Assembly: GCF_040656415.1 (NCBI RefSeq)
Contig: NZ_JBFAMC010000004.1
Location: forward strand, 186,001 to 250,000
DNA from: Rhodococcus_F sp040656415
GTDB taxonomy: Bacteria; Actinomycetota; Actinomycetes; Mycobacteriales; Mycobacteriaceae
Direction: 5' to 3'
Length of the DNA stretch: 64,000 nucleotides
Numbering within the stretch: position 1 is the first letter of the stretch; every line of letters begins with the position of its first letter. The position numbers and the translations under genes were made by a program. Shown piece after piece: positions 27,917 to 35,842 of the stretch. The notes below the pieces were generated by a model. The model was not told the DNA's origin. It ran no database searches and saw nothing but the letters and a program-made list of their open reading frames with translations.

Positions 27917-27973
27917 AATAGTTGCGCTTTGTCAATGGTTGCACTTGGCGAATAGTTGCGAGAGCGCTAGCAT
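27917..27973 (+). promoter_or_regulatory. Promoter with three 17-bp-phased operator repeats upstream of marR
   Basis: AATAGTTGCG (27917), AATGGTTGCA (27934) and AATAGTTGCG (27951) are spaced exactly 17 bp apart. The third sits in the 17-bp spacer between TTGGCG (-35, 27945-27950) and TAGCAT (-10, 27968-27973). The -10 box ends 7 bp before the GTG start at 27981, so the transcript is probably leaderless. Binding there would block polymerase, as expected for MarR autorepression. A decayed copy lies at 30171-30217. Confidence 0.62.
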
Positions 27974-27980
27974 TTGAAGT

Positions 27981-28475
27981 GTGTCTGACACCACTGCTGA
28001 TCTTCTCTTCGAATTGTTCAACGACTTCTTCACTCAGGTGATGAACGAGGGGGAGTTGATGGACAACCTCTTCGAACTGGATCTCACCTTTTCGCAGGTG
28101 CGGATCCTCTTCGCGTTGGCTCATCGCGGCGAACCGCTTCCTATCAACGAGGTTGCGGAAAACCTGGGGCTGTCGGTGGCTGCAGCGGGTCGAAACATCG
28201 ATCAACTCGTCAAGCTCGGCCTGGTTGTCCGCCGGGAGGATGAGCATGACCGGCGCGTCAAGCGGGTGTCGTTATCCGCTGCAGGTCACGCGGCAGCCAC
28301 CCGGCACATCGAATACAGGCGTGAACAGTTGCGTCGTTTCGCGTCGCTGATTCCGGAGAGCGACCGATCTCGACTGATAGAGGCGCTGAAACCTGTCCTC
28401 GCCGCCAATGCTCTGCGAGAACTAAACCAGGAGAAGGGCTATGACATCGCCGAAGGGGGCGCCTGGAGCGCCTGA
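27981..28475 (+). CDS. MarR-family transcriptional regulator of the adjacent exporter
   Basis: This encodes 164 aa from GTG 27981. The winged-helix core is visible: SQVRILFALAHRGEPLPINEVAENLGLSV (split across the recognition helix), then AGRNIDQLVKLGLVVRREDE and a DRRVKRVSLSAAG wing. MarR proteins bind short palindromes as dimers and release on binding phenolics or drugs. Its 3' end overlaps the MFS gene by 35 bp, so the two are translated together. The phased repeats in its own promoter suggest autorepression. Confidence 0.9.
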   Translation: MSDTTADLLFELFNDFFTQVMNEGELMDNLFELDLTFSQVRILFALAHRGEPLPINEVAENLGLSVAAAGRNIDQLVKLGLVVRREDEHDRRVKRVSLSAAGHAAATRHIEYRREQLRRFASLIPESDRSRLIEALKPVLAANALRELNQEKGYDIAEGGAWSA

Positions 28476-29982
28476 CAAACTGGACGGCACGGTCCTCAAG
28501 ATCGCGTCCGTCGTGGTACTCGGTGCGACAATGTCGATCCTCGACGTGACTGTGGTCAGTGTCGCGCTCACGACGTTCACGCAAGAATTCAACAGTACAT
28601 ATGCCACCGTCGCGTGGACGATGACCGCGTATACGCTCGCGCTCGGGGCCGTCATTCCGGTGACCGGGTGGGCGGCCGACCGCTTCGGAACCAAGCGCCT
28701 CTACATGACGGCGTTGGCGCTGTTCGTCCTCGGGTCCCTGGCGTGCAGCATGGCGTGGGACATCACCTCACTGATCGGCTTCCGCGTTCTTCAGGGGCTT
28801 GGCGGCGGAATGCTGATGCCCCTCGGTATGACGATCCTGACCAGGGCTGCGGGCCCCGAGCGGGTGGGTCGGGTCATGGCAGTGCTCGGCGTCCCACTGC
28901 TGCTCGGTCCCGTCTGTGGCCCCATCCTCGGCGGCTGGTTGATCGAGGTCGCGAGCTGGCACTGGATCTTCCTGATCAACCCGCCCATTGGCCTTGTCGC
29001 CATGGCCGCCGCCTACTTCATTCTGAAGCCCGACGAGCCATCGCCTTCGGAATCGTTCGACTTCCTCGGAATGCTGCTGCTCTCACCAGGTTTGGCGACA
29101 TTCCTGTTCGGCGTGTCGTCGATCCCGGATGTCGGAACCGTGGCCTCGGCCCGGGTGCTGGTATCAGGTGCGATCGGGCTCACGCTGATTGTCGCGTTCG
29201 TAGTCCACGCGCTGAACAAGGACCATCCGCTGATCGACCTGTACCTGTTCAAGGATCGGCGGCTGACCATCGCAGTGATCACCACGATGATGTTCGTCGT
29301 CGCGTACATGGGTGCCGGACTGTTGTTCCCGAGTTACTTCATCCAAGTGGGTGGGCACAACACACTAGGCGCCGGCCTATTGATGGCGCCGCAGGGTATC
29401 GGAGCGATGCTGACCATGCCGGTCGCCGGGTGGCTCGTCGACAAGATCGGTCCGGGCAAGATCGTGCTGACCGGGTTGCCGTTGACCCTCATCGGACTGG
29501 GTGTATTCACTCAGGTGGCAGCTGATACGTCGACGTGGTTGCTCATGGGTGCGCTGTTCGTGATGGGATTGGGAATGGGATGCACGCTGATGCCGCTGAT
29601 GACGGCGGCACTCGTGACGCTCTCCCATGAGAAGGTGGCGCGCGGTTCGACGCTGATGAACATCGTGCAGCAGACCGGGACCTCGATCGGGGCCGCCGTG
29701 ATGTCGGTTGTGCTGACGAATCAGATCACGAGTCAAGGAACCGCTGGACTCGCAGTCGCGTCGCGCGCCGGTACGCCCGAGGCTGCGCAGATCGTCGCGC
29801 AGACGCCGCCGCCGGTGCTGGCCAATGCGTTCTCGCAACTCGCCGACGCCTTCGGTAACACATTCGTTCTCGCGGCGGTCTTGGTACTGCTGACCTTCAT
29901 CCCTGCGTTCCTGCTACCGCGCAAGAAATCAGAGAACCCGGACGTCGAGGCTGAAGGCGCTCGGCCCGTCATGGTGCACTGA
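28441..29982 (+). CDS. MFS multidrug exporter, DHA2 (EmrB/QacA) family, copy 1
   Basis: This encodes 513 aa with about 14 hydrophobic segments, the hallmark of DHA2 exporters. Motifs include LDVTVVSVALTTF in helix 1, GWAADRFGTKRLYM (motif A) and VMAVLGVPLLLGPVCGPILG (motif C of antiporters). Such proteins export drugs or toxic hydrophobic compounds using the proton gradient. ATG 28441 overlaps the marR gene. It is nearly identical in layout to the second copy at 30454, which also has 513 aa. The real substrate is unknown. Confidence 0.92.
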   Translation: MTSPKGAPGAPDKLDGTVLKIASVVVLGATMSILDVTVVSVALTTFTQEFNSTYATVAWTMTAYTLALGAVIPVTGWAADRFGTKRLYMTALALFVLGSLACSMAWDITSLIGFRVLQGLGGGMLMPLGMTILTRAAGPERVGRVMAVLGVPLLLGPVCGPILGGWLIEVASWHWIFLINPPIGLVAMAAAYFILKPDEPSPSESFDFLGMLLLSPGLATFLFGVSSIPDVGTVASARVLVSGAIGLTLIVAFVVHALNKDHPLIDLYLFKDRRLTIAVITTMMFVVAYMGAGLLFPSYFIQVGGHNTLGAGLLMAPQGIGAMLTMPVAGWLVDKIGPGKIVLTGLPLTLIGLGVFTQVAADTSTWLLMGALFVMGLGMGCTLMPLMTAALVTLSHEKVARGSTLMNIVQQTGTSIGAAVMSVVLTNQITSQGTAGLAVASRAGTPEAAQIVAQTPPPVLANAFSQLADAFGNTFVLAAVLVLLTFIPAFLLPRKKSENPDVEAEGARPVMVH

Positions 29983-30001
29983 TTTTTCCGTGCTCACCAA
30001 T

Positions 30002-30031
30002 GCGTTGGGCGGCCAGGAGACCGCCCAACGC
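30002..30031 (+). terminator. Terminator after MFS copy 1
   Basis: GCGTTGGGCGG at 30002-30012 pairs perfectly with CCGCCCAACGC at 30021-30031 around an 8-nt loop. The same stem occurs after the second MFS gene, showing that the terminator was duplicated with the cassette. Confidence 0.85.
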
Positions 30032-30037
30032 GATTCA

Positions 30038-30178
30038 TCATTGCTCGAACACCACGCTGAAGTCGGTGGCTGACGTCGCGGTGCCTTGTGCAGCGGCAGC
30101 AACTGCCGCAGGGTGGCACGAGTTGTTCGCGGTGACCCGGGGCCGGGTGTCCTGGATCACCGCGAATTCGGTTGCGGC
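30038..30178 (-). pseudogene. Possible 3' remnant of a hotdog thioesterase gene
   Basis: On the minus strand an open stretch of 46 codons ends at TGA (30040-30038). It contains AAAAQGTATSATD, which resembles the AAAQGTATARR end of the intact hotdog gene at 32050. It also lies in the same place relative to an MFS terminator. No start or catalytic part is present. The likeness is short, so this could be chance. If real, the duplicated unit included the end of the convergent thioesterase gene. Confidence 0.3.
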
Positions 30179-30217
30179 ATAGTTGCCCCTAGACGATAGT
30201 TGCGTGAGCGCTAGTAC
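30171..30217 (+). promoter_or_regulatory. Decayed copy of the marR promoter/operator
   Basis: The core GATAGTTGCGTGAGCGCTAGTAC (read in two parts at 30195-30217) matches the region around the third repeat and -10 box of the first cassette. GTTGC elements occur at 30171, 30182 and 30199, so only the last pair keeps the 17-bp phase. The -35 position now reads CTAGAC instead of TTGGCG. It may still bind the MarR made by the first cassette. Confidence 0.55.
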
Positions 30218-30223
30218 TTGTGG

Positions 30224-30457
30224 GTGCCTGACAAGACTGCTGATCTGTTCTTCGAATTCCGATCAACGAGGTCGCGGAAATGTTGCGACTCTCGGTGGCT
30301 GCGGCGCGCCACTCGGCGCGTCGAATGCAAGCGTGATCAGTTGGGGAAGTTCGCGTTTCCGACTACGGAAACCGACCGGTCTCTACTGAGAGAAGCACTA
30401 CAACCGATCCTCGCCGAGGATGCCCTGCGAGAACTCAACCAGGAGAATTGCGGATGA
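30224..30457 (+). pseudogene. marR pseudogene with internal deletions (second cassette)
   Basis: This is a shortened copy of the marR gene at 27981. The 5' end (GTG, then PDKTADLFFEF) and the 3' end (RDQLGKFAF, then DRSLLREALQPILAEDALRE) match the parent closely. A first, out-of-frame deletion removes the segment up to the PINEVAE coding region, which is still recognisable in a shifted frame. A second deletion restores the frame. The remaining 78-codon frame lacks the winged helix and cannot bind DNA as a MarR. It ends in ATGA with the MFS start, so translating it may still couple to the exporter. Confidence 0.82.
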
Positions 30458-31995
30458 CATTGCCGAAGGCCGCGCCTGCGGCGTCCGACAAACTGGATGG
30501 CACGGTCCTCAAGATCGCGTCTGTGGTGGTGCTCGGCGCCATCATGTCGATCCTCGACGTGACAGTGGTCAGTGTCGCCCTCACGACGTTTGCGCAAGAC
30601 TTCGACAGCACCTACGCCACCGTCGCGTGGACGATGACCGGGTACACCCTTGCGCTCGCCACTGTCATCCCGGTGACCGGGTGGGCGGCCGACCGTTTCG
30701 GGACCAAGCGTCTCTACATGGTGGCGTTGGTGCTGTTCGTCGTCGGTTCCGTGGCGTGCAGCATGGCGTGGGACATCACCTCTCTGATCGGCTTCCGGGT
30801 GCTTCAGGGATTCGGCGGCGGCATGCTGATGCCCCTCGGTATGACGATCATGACGAGAGCTGCGGGCCCAGACCGGGTGGGTCGGGTCATGGCGGTGCTC
30901 GGCATTCCGATGCTGCTCGGTCCAATCGGTGGCCCCATCCTCGGCGGCTGGTTGATCGAAGCAGCCAGCTGGCACTGGATCTTCCTGATCAATCTGCCCA
31001 TCGGTGTTGTCGCCCTGGCTGCCGCTTTCGTGATTCTGCCGTCCGACCGGCCATCGCCTTCGGAGTCGTTCGACTTCCTCGGAATGCTGTTGCTCTCGCC
31101 CGGTCTGGCTCTGTTCCTCTTCGGTGTGTCGTCCATCCCCGAGGTCGGGACCGTCGCGTCCGCGCGGGTGCTGGTGCCAGGTGCGATCGGACTCGCGCTG
31201 ATCGTCGCGTTCGTGTTCCACGCGCTGAACAAGAATCATCCGCTGATCGACCTGCACCTGTTCAAGAATCGACAGCTGACGGTCGCGGTTGTCACCACTT
31301 CGATGTTCGTCGTCGCGTTCATGGGTGCCGGACTATTGTTCCCGAGTTACTTCATCCAAGTGGGTGGTCACACGACTCTTGCCGCTGGTCTTGTGATGGC
31401 GCCGCAGGGTATCGGCGCGATGCTGACCATGCCGATCGCCGGGCGGCTCGTCGACAGGATGGGTGCGGGCAAGATCGTGCTGACCGGGTTGCCGTTGATC
31501 TTCGTCGGACTGAGTGTCTTTACTCAGGTGGCTGCGGATTCCCCGACGTGGTTGCTGATGGGTGCACTGTTCGTGATGGGTATGGGCATGGGCTGCACGA
31601 TGATGCCCCTGATGACCGCCGCGATCGTGACGCTTTCCCATGAACAGGTGGCGCGCGGTTCGTCGCTGATGAACATCGTGCAGCAGACCTCGGGCTCGAT
31701 CGGTACCGCGGTGATGTCGGTTGTTCTGACGAATCAGATCCTGAGTCACGAATCGGCTGGACTGGCGGCTGCGTCGCGTGGGGATTCACCGGAAGCGGCG
31801 CAGATCGCATCGCAGACGCCGCCGGATGTGTTGGCGAACGGATTCGCGGAGTTGGCTGACTCCTTTGGCAACACGTTCGTCGTGGCGACGGTCCTGATTT
31901 TGCTGACGCTCATCCCCGCCATGCTGTTGCCACGGAAGAAGTCGGTGAACCCGAACCTAGAGGCCGAGGGCGCACCGACAGCCGTGATGCACTGA
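30454..31995 (+). CDS. MFS multidrug exporter, DHA2 (EmrB/QacA) family, copy 2
   Basis: This encodes 513 aa. By eye it is identical to copy 1 at the great majority of positions, including GWAADRFGTKRLYM and the motif C segment VLGIPMLLGPIGGPILGG. ATG 30454 follows AGGAG at 8-nt spacing; the TTG at 30448 is too close to that site. All hydrophobic segments are present and no damage is seen, so this copy was kept although its regulator gene decayed. Differences cluster in loops and in some transmembrane positions, which could alter substrate range. Confidence 0.92.
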   Translation: MTLPKAAPAASDKLDGTVLKIASVVVLGAIMSILDVTVVSVALTTFAQDFDSTYATVAWTMTGYTLALATVIPVTGWAADRFGTKRLYMVALVLFVVGSVACSMAWDITSLIGFRVLQGFGGGMLMPLGMTIMTRAAGPDRVGRVMAVLGIPMLLGPIGGPILGGWLIEAASWHWIFLINLPIGVVALAAAFVILPSDRPSPSESFDFLGMLLLSPGLALFLFGVSSIPEVGTVASARVLVPGAIGLALIVAFVFHALNKNHPLIDLHLFKNRQLTVAVVTTSMFVVAFMGAGLLFPSYFIQVGGHTTLAAGLVMAPQGIGAMLTMPIAGRLVDRMGAGKIVLTGLPLIFVGLSVFTQVAADSPTWLLMGALFVMGMGMGCTMMPLMTAAIVTLSHEQVARGSSLMNIVQQTSGSIGTAVMSVVLTNQILSHESAGLAAASRGDSPEAAQIASQTPPDVLANGFAELADSFGNTFVVATVLILLTLIPAMLLPRKKSVNPNLEAEGAPTAVMH

Positions 31996-32014
31996 TGGTT
32001 CCGTGCTCTCCAAG

Positions 32015-32043
32015 GCGTTGGGCGGCTGACAGCCGCCCAACGC
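32015..32043 (+). terminator. Terminator after MFS copy 2
   Basis: A 13-bp perfect stem pairs GCGTTGGGCGGCT (32015-32027) with AGCCGCCCAACGC (32031-32043) around a GAC loop. It is the counterpart of the terminator at 30002 and stands between convergent genes. Confidence 0.85.
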
Positions 32044-32049
32044 TTGTCA

Positions 32050-32475
32050 TCACCGCCGTGCCGTTGCGGTGCCCTGCGCGGCGGCACACAGCACCTCCTG
32101 GCCGTTCTCCTGTACGGCGTAGATGTCGCAGCGGCACAGCGCCTGTCGTCGGGTGGCGCCGTCGGCCCGCGCATCGGCCCTCAACACAACCCCGTCCGCG
32201 GGGCGCAGATACGTGATCGTGAAGCCGGCCGTCATGATGTTCGAGCCGAGCATGGTCCCGGCTGCGAAAGTGAGTGCGTTGTCCGCGGCGTAGGAGAGGA
32301 CGCCGCCGTGTACGAACCCGTTCTGCTGTCGCAGTTCGTCTCGCACAGGTATCTCCAGACTCGCGCGGCCATCTCCGAACTGGGTCATGCGCACACCGAC
32401 GAGCATGCTGAACGGCTGGGCGGCCAGCACGGCCCGTGCACCGTCGGCGGTCAATGCGGCGTCGTCGACTGTCAT
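32050..32475 (-). CDS. PaaI-type hotdog thioesterase
   Basis: This encodes 141 aa. The PaaI-family core is visible: NGFVHGGVLSYAADNALTFA, with HGG and the catalytic Asp on the following helix. It is followed by the beta-strand motif AGFTITYLRPADG. These enzymes hydrolyse acyl- or aryl-CoA thioesters. It starts 4 bp after the stop of a TetR gene on the same strand, so both form one transcript and the regulator likely controls this enzyme. It converges on MFS copy 2. Confidence 0.87.
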   Translation of the reverse strand: MTVDDAALTADGARAVLAAQPFSMLVGVRMTQFGDGRASLEIPVRDELRQQNGFVHGGVLSYAADNALTFAAGTMLGSNIMTAGFTITYLRPADGVVLRADARADGATRRQALCRCDIYAVQENGQEVLCAAAQGTATARR

Positions 32476-32479
32476 AGGT

Positions 32480-33043
32480 TCACTCCTGGGTGCGTAGGGA
32501 GTTCCAGGCCGCCCGAGAAAGTTCGGGTGCGACGGAAGTGGGGTCGGTGGTTGTGGATCCGGCCAGCCAGTGTCGCGAGTACTCCTGCGCCGGACCCAGC
32601 CACAGCGCGTTGAGCACGTCGAAGTCGAGGCACCGGACCGCCCCGTAGTGTTCGTGCGTCCGCCACCACGACATGACGGTGCGGAAGAAGACGGCGTTGC
32701 CTTCAGCAGCCCGCTCGTCGATGCCGGGCGGTCGGGGCGATGCGAGGATGGTCGCTCGATCGCGGTTGTGTGACACCCATTCCAGATGCGAGGTGACTAC
32801 GCCCTCGACACCTTCCCTGGCACCCGGGCATTCGGCGAGAACCGCCAGGAACATGTCGTGGTAATCGCCGATGGCACGCAACCACACCTGGGCATACAAC
32901 TCTTTCTTGCCGGGGAAATGGTGGTAGACACCGCCGACGCTCACGCCGACCTCCTCGCGGATGTCGGCAAGTCGGGTCTCCAGCACGCCGCGCTTCGCGA
33001 AGTGGTCCTCCGCAGCGTCGAGTAACAGACTCTGAATCGGCAT
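32480..33043 (-). CDS. TetR-family transcriptional regulator
   Basis: This encodes 187 aa from ATG at 33043-33041, giving MPIQSLLLDAAEDHFAKRG. The frame is open to 33199, but the upstream part does not resemble a TetR N-terminus. The helix-turn-helix is ADIREEVGVSVGGVYHHFPG followed by KKELYAQVW. The C-terminal ligand domain is unremarkable. No ribosome binding site precedes the ATG, which fits a leaderless mRNA. A perfect palindrome touches the start and is the probable autoregulatory operator. The hotdog thioesterase gene follows directly. Confidence 0.87.
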   Translation of the reverse strand: MPIQSLLLDAAEDHFAKRGVLETRLADIREEVGVSVGGVYHHFPGKKELYAQVWLRAIGDYHDMFLAVLAECPGAREGVEGVVTSHLEWVSHNRDRATILASPRPPGIDERAAEGNAVFFRTVMSWWRTHEHYGAVRCLDFDVLNALWLGPAQEYSRHWLAGSTTTDPTSVAPELSRAAWNSLRTQE

Positions 33044-33045
33044 GT

Positions 33046-33062
33046 ACAGAATATAGTTCTGT
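33046..33062. promoter_or_regulatory. Candidate TetR operator at the regulator's own start
   Basis: ACAGAA at 33046-33051 and TTCTGT at 33057-33062 form a perfect inverted repeat with a 5-bp TATAG spacer. It ends 3 bp from the tetR start codon, so bound protein would sit on the promoter. The cyclase gene on the other strand begins 70 bp away and could share it. Confidence 0.55.
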
Positions 33063-33132
33063 CGTTGTCGTGGCAGCAAGGAGTTCTCGCGATAGCCTGG
33101 AGCGGCCTCGGCGATCCTGAGATGATGAGTTC

Positions 33133-34335
33133 GTGCACCGTCCGCGATCGAGAACCTGGGTAACTCCACGACCGGGTCGACTCGTGTCGCCGTCGCCACG
33201 CTCGCTCCGACGCCCGGGCCCGAGGCCCGACAGCTTCCAGGTCTTCGAAGGGGCAGGCCTGCTCGACGGGCTCAGCGGCTCGGACCGGTCGGCCCGGGCC
33301 GGTGTTCTCGATGCTCTGGTCGCAGAAGGCATGTCGATCGACCAGTTGCAAGTGGCTACCAAGGACAATCGCCTTGCGCACCACCTCCTCGAACACGCGT
33401 TGGCGCCCAAGGGCAGCTACAGCCTCGAGGAGGTATCGCAGAAGACCGGTGTGAGTGTCGAGGATGTCCGGCAATGGTTCCGGGCGATCGGGCGCGGAGT
33501 CTCCAAAGACGATGCCTACTACAGCGATAACGACCTCGAGCTCGCACGCGGTCTCGAGCAGTACCGAGAATTGGGTCTCGACGAGAGCGGGCTGTTCGCG
33601 GCGGCCCGGGTGCTGGGCCGCAACATCTGGTCGGTCGCCGATGCTGCGGACGCGTTGCTGCAGGATCGCCTCGAGGAGGCGCGGGACCATCCCGAGGTTG
33701 CGCTGCGCTTCGCAATGGAGGTGCGCAGATTCGCCGACTTCGAGTCGCAGATTCTTGCGCGCATCCTTGCGACCAGCCTGCGGCAACAGCTGCGGTCCGA
33801 TGCTGTCGGGATCGCTCGCGACTCCGATCTTCATATGCACGGGGCCCAGGAAGTGGGCGTGTGCTTTGCCGACCTCGTGGGCTTCACGGTGCTCGGTGAG
33901 CAGGTGCCACCCGCCGACCTCGGCAGGGTTGCCGAGCGGCTCGACAGGCTCGCCACCGATGTGGTCAGTTCGCCTGTGCGCCTGGTCAAGACAATCGGGG
34001 ATGCCGTGATGATGGTGTCGTCGGATGCGTCAGCACTCGCATATGCGGCGTTGGATCTGGTCGACGAGGCCCGCAAGGAGGGGCCACCGCCGCTACGCGC
34101 GGGGATCGCGTGGGGAACTGCGGTGCCGAGCGCGGGCGACTGGTTCGGCAGGCCTGTCAACATGGCCAGCCGGATCGTCGCGGTAGCACGGGCGCGCGAG
34201 GTCATCGTGACCGGAGATTTCTACGACGAACTCGACCTGGACAAGTTCTGGGGCGAGTCCATGGGAAGTCATCGGCTCAAGGGGATCGACGATCCGCAAG
34301 AGCTGTTCGAGATCGGACGGCGAGCTGTCGCGTGA
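33133..34335 (+). CDS. Class III adenylate/guanylate cyclase with helical N-terminal domain
   Basis: This encodes up to 400 aa from GTG 33133. The start is uncertain and GTG 33184 is also possible. Residues about 40-225 are mostly helical, resembling the regulatory domain of mycobacterial Rv2212-type cyclases. The catalytic domain keeps the metal Asp in CFADLVGFT, the purine-specifying Lys and second metal Asp in VKTIGDAVM, and the transition-state Asn/Arg in PVNMASRI, so it should be active. It makes cAMP (or cGMP) from the nucleoside triphosphate. The protein has no transmembrane segment. Confidence 0.85.
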   Translation: MHRPRSRTWVTPRPGRLVSPSPRSLRRPGPRPDSFQVFEGAGLLDGLSGSDRSARAGVLDALVAEGMSIDQLQVATKDNRLAHHLLEHALAPKGSYSLEEVSQKTGVSVEDVRQWFRAIGRGVSKDDAYYSDNDLELARGLEQYRELGLDESGLFAAARVLGRNIWSVADAADALLQDRLEEARDHPEVALRFAMEVRRFADFESQILARILATSLRQQLRSDAVGIARDSDLHMHGAQEVGVCFADLVGFTVLGEQVPPADLGRVAERLDRLATDVVSSPVRLVKTIGDAVMMVSSDASALAYAALDLVDEARKEGPPPLRAGIAWGTAVPSAGDWFGRPVNMASRIVAVARAREVIVTGDFYDELDLDKFWGESMGSHRLKGIDDPQELFEIGRRAVA

Positions 34336-34418
34336 GGTAACAGGCCGGCCTTCGAGTGGCCGACGGGGATACACGACGGTTTCGCCGAGACGCTTCGGTC
34401 CGCGGTTTGCCGCGACGG

Positions 34419-35258
34419 ATGATTCGCAGATTCGACCATTGCCCGGGGTCGATCCGTTCGGTACCGTCCTTTGGCGTGCACCGGCTCGCGGCGGTGGTAT
34501 TTTCCGCACTTCTTCTCGGGTTGCCGATCAGCGTGGCAGGCCCCGCCGGAGCGGTTGCGAACGGTATCGATGCACCCCCTGGCACATTCGGATTCAATAC
34601 CCAGCTCACAGCCACCGGAATCCCGACACCTGATGGCGGAACTCGCGACAGTGCATGCTCGGGCGCTCTCGTAGCCCCTGAATGGATCATCTCTGCGGGA
34701 CACTGCTTTCACGACGGGACAGGCATCCCGGTCGACGGGCCGCCACGGTACGAGGTGGTTGCTCATGTCGGGAAGACCCGACTGCACGACACCGGATCCT
34801 CCCAATTGTTCGGCAACGGTCACACTCTCGACGTCGTCGACGTCCGTCAGTCGTCGGTTAACGATGTCGCCTTGGCGAAGCTGTCGGAGCCGGTCTTCGA
34901 CGTAGCGCCGATTTCACTTCCAGCTGGTCCTCCCGTGGTCGGGGACGTGGTTGCCATTGACGGGTGGGGTGCGCACACTTCGGTCGATCCGATGCCGGCG
35001 CCAAATGTGCGACTCGGCGGATTCCGCATCGGCGAAGTTACGGATACGACCATCAGTGTGACCGGCCTGTTGCCGCTGCGGACCACGAGCGCGTGTCTGT
35101 TCGACTCCGGCGCCCCCTACTTCGTTCCGACGAGTCTTTCCGAGGGCGTCTTGGTCGGCGTGGAAAGCGGGGGCCCGCCGTGCCCGCACGACCAGTTCGA
35201 CACCGCCGCACGCATCGACAATCAAGTCGCCTGGATTCACTCTCAGATTCAAGACTGA
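34419..35258 (+). CDS. Secreted trypsin-like serine protease
   Basis: This encodes about 279 aa from ATG 34419. GTG 34476 would give a shorter signal peptide and an upstream GTG a longer one; no start has a clear ribosome binding site. A hydrophobic signal segment (AAVVFSALLLGLPISVAG) precedes the mature chain. The S1 catalytic triad is visible: His in SAGHC, Asp in NDVALAKL and Ser in FDSGAPYF, the last replacing the usual GDSGGP. Cysteines flank the His and Ser regions. It is probably exported and cleaves proteins outside the cell. Confidence 0.82.
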   Translation: MIRRFDHCPGSIRSVPSFGVHRLAAVVFSALLLGLPISVAGPAGAVANGIDAPPGTFGFNTQLTATGIPTPDGGTRDSACSGALVAPEWIISAGHCFHDGTGIPVDGPPRYEVVAHVGKTRLHDTGSSQLFGNGHTLDVVDVRQSSVNDVALAKLSEPVFDVAPISLPAGPPVVGDVVAIDGWGAHTSVDPMPAPNVRLGGFRIGEVTDTTISVTGLLPLRTTSACLFDSGAPYFVPTSLSEGVLVGVESGGPPCPHDQFDTAARIDNQVAWIHSQIQD

Positions 35259-35444
35259 GCACCGACATTCGCCGGCTTTGGTCCGGTCCGGCCAAGTGCG
35301 GACGTCCGGGCCGTGGTGGCCATCTGGGAGTAGGTCATTCCGAAACGAAGTTGTCGATCGAGCGGCGCGCCGCCCGAGACCTGTCGTCACCTCACGCTAC
35401 TGTTTGTGTCACATCTCACAGAAGAACCTCGAGTGAGGCTAATC

Positions 35445-35798
35445 ATGACTGGCGATTCGGGCGAAGACTGGCACTTCTACGCGGTGGTCGAAACCGCCGT
35501 GGACGGCGGTCACACTCTTGCCGAGTTCGGTCCGAGACCTACGGCACTCGACGCCCTCAGGCTGGCGGTGTACTCGATCAACCGCACCGCGTATTCGGTG
35601 CTCGAACAGGGGATCGCCGGTGACCTACGTGCCGATGCCCGTGCAGTCGAGCAGTTGCCGATCACCTCGTTCACGATTCGGCGGCATCGCCGCGGCACCA
35701 GGGAACTCGATGCTGGGTGGATGCTGAACGGCCGCAGGAATCACAAGCAACACCCTCGACCGTCGCAGGTCCCTTCCGATTCGCGAGTTGCCTCTTGA
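35445..35798 (+). CDS. Hypothetical protein
   Basis: This encodes 117 aa from ATG 35445, which has GAGG at 6-nt spacing; an in-frame GTG at 35406 is less likely. The protein begins MTGDSGEDWHFYAVVETAVD. The central segment is compact and mixed in charge, and the last 35 residues are basic and polar. I do not recognise a family. It stands alone between the protease and the convergent EamA gene. Confidence 0.55.
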   Translation: MTGDSGEDWHFYAVVETAVDGGHTLAEFGPRPTALDALRLAVYSINRTAYSVLEQGIAGDLRADARAVEQLPITSFTIRRHRRGTRELDAGWMLNGRRNHKQHPRPSQVPSDSRVAS

Positions 35799-35842
35799 GC
35801 CTGGGGCACTAGGCCGCGAGGTTCGGTTGTTCATCGCCGTCG

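Noticed and set aside
30448..30453. TTG 30448 as start of the second exporter
   Set aside because: It lies only 2 nt after the AGGAG site; ATG 30454 has proper spacing and aligns with the first copy.
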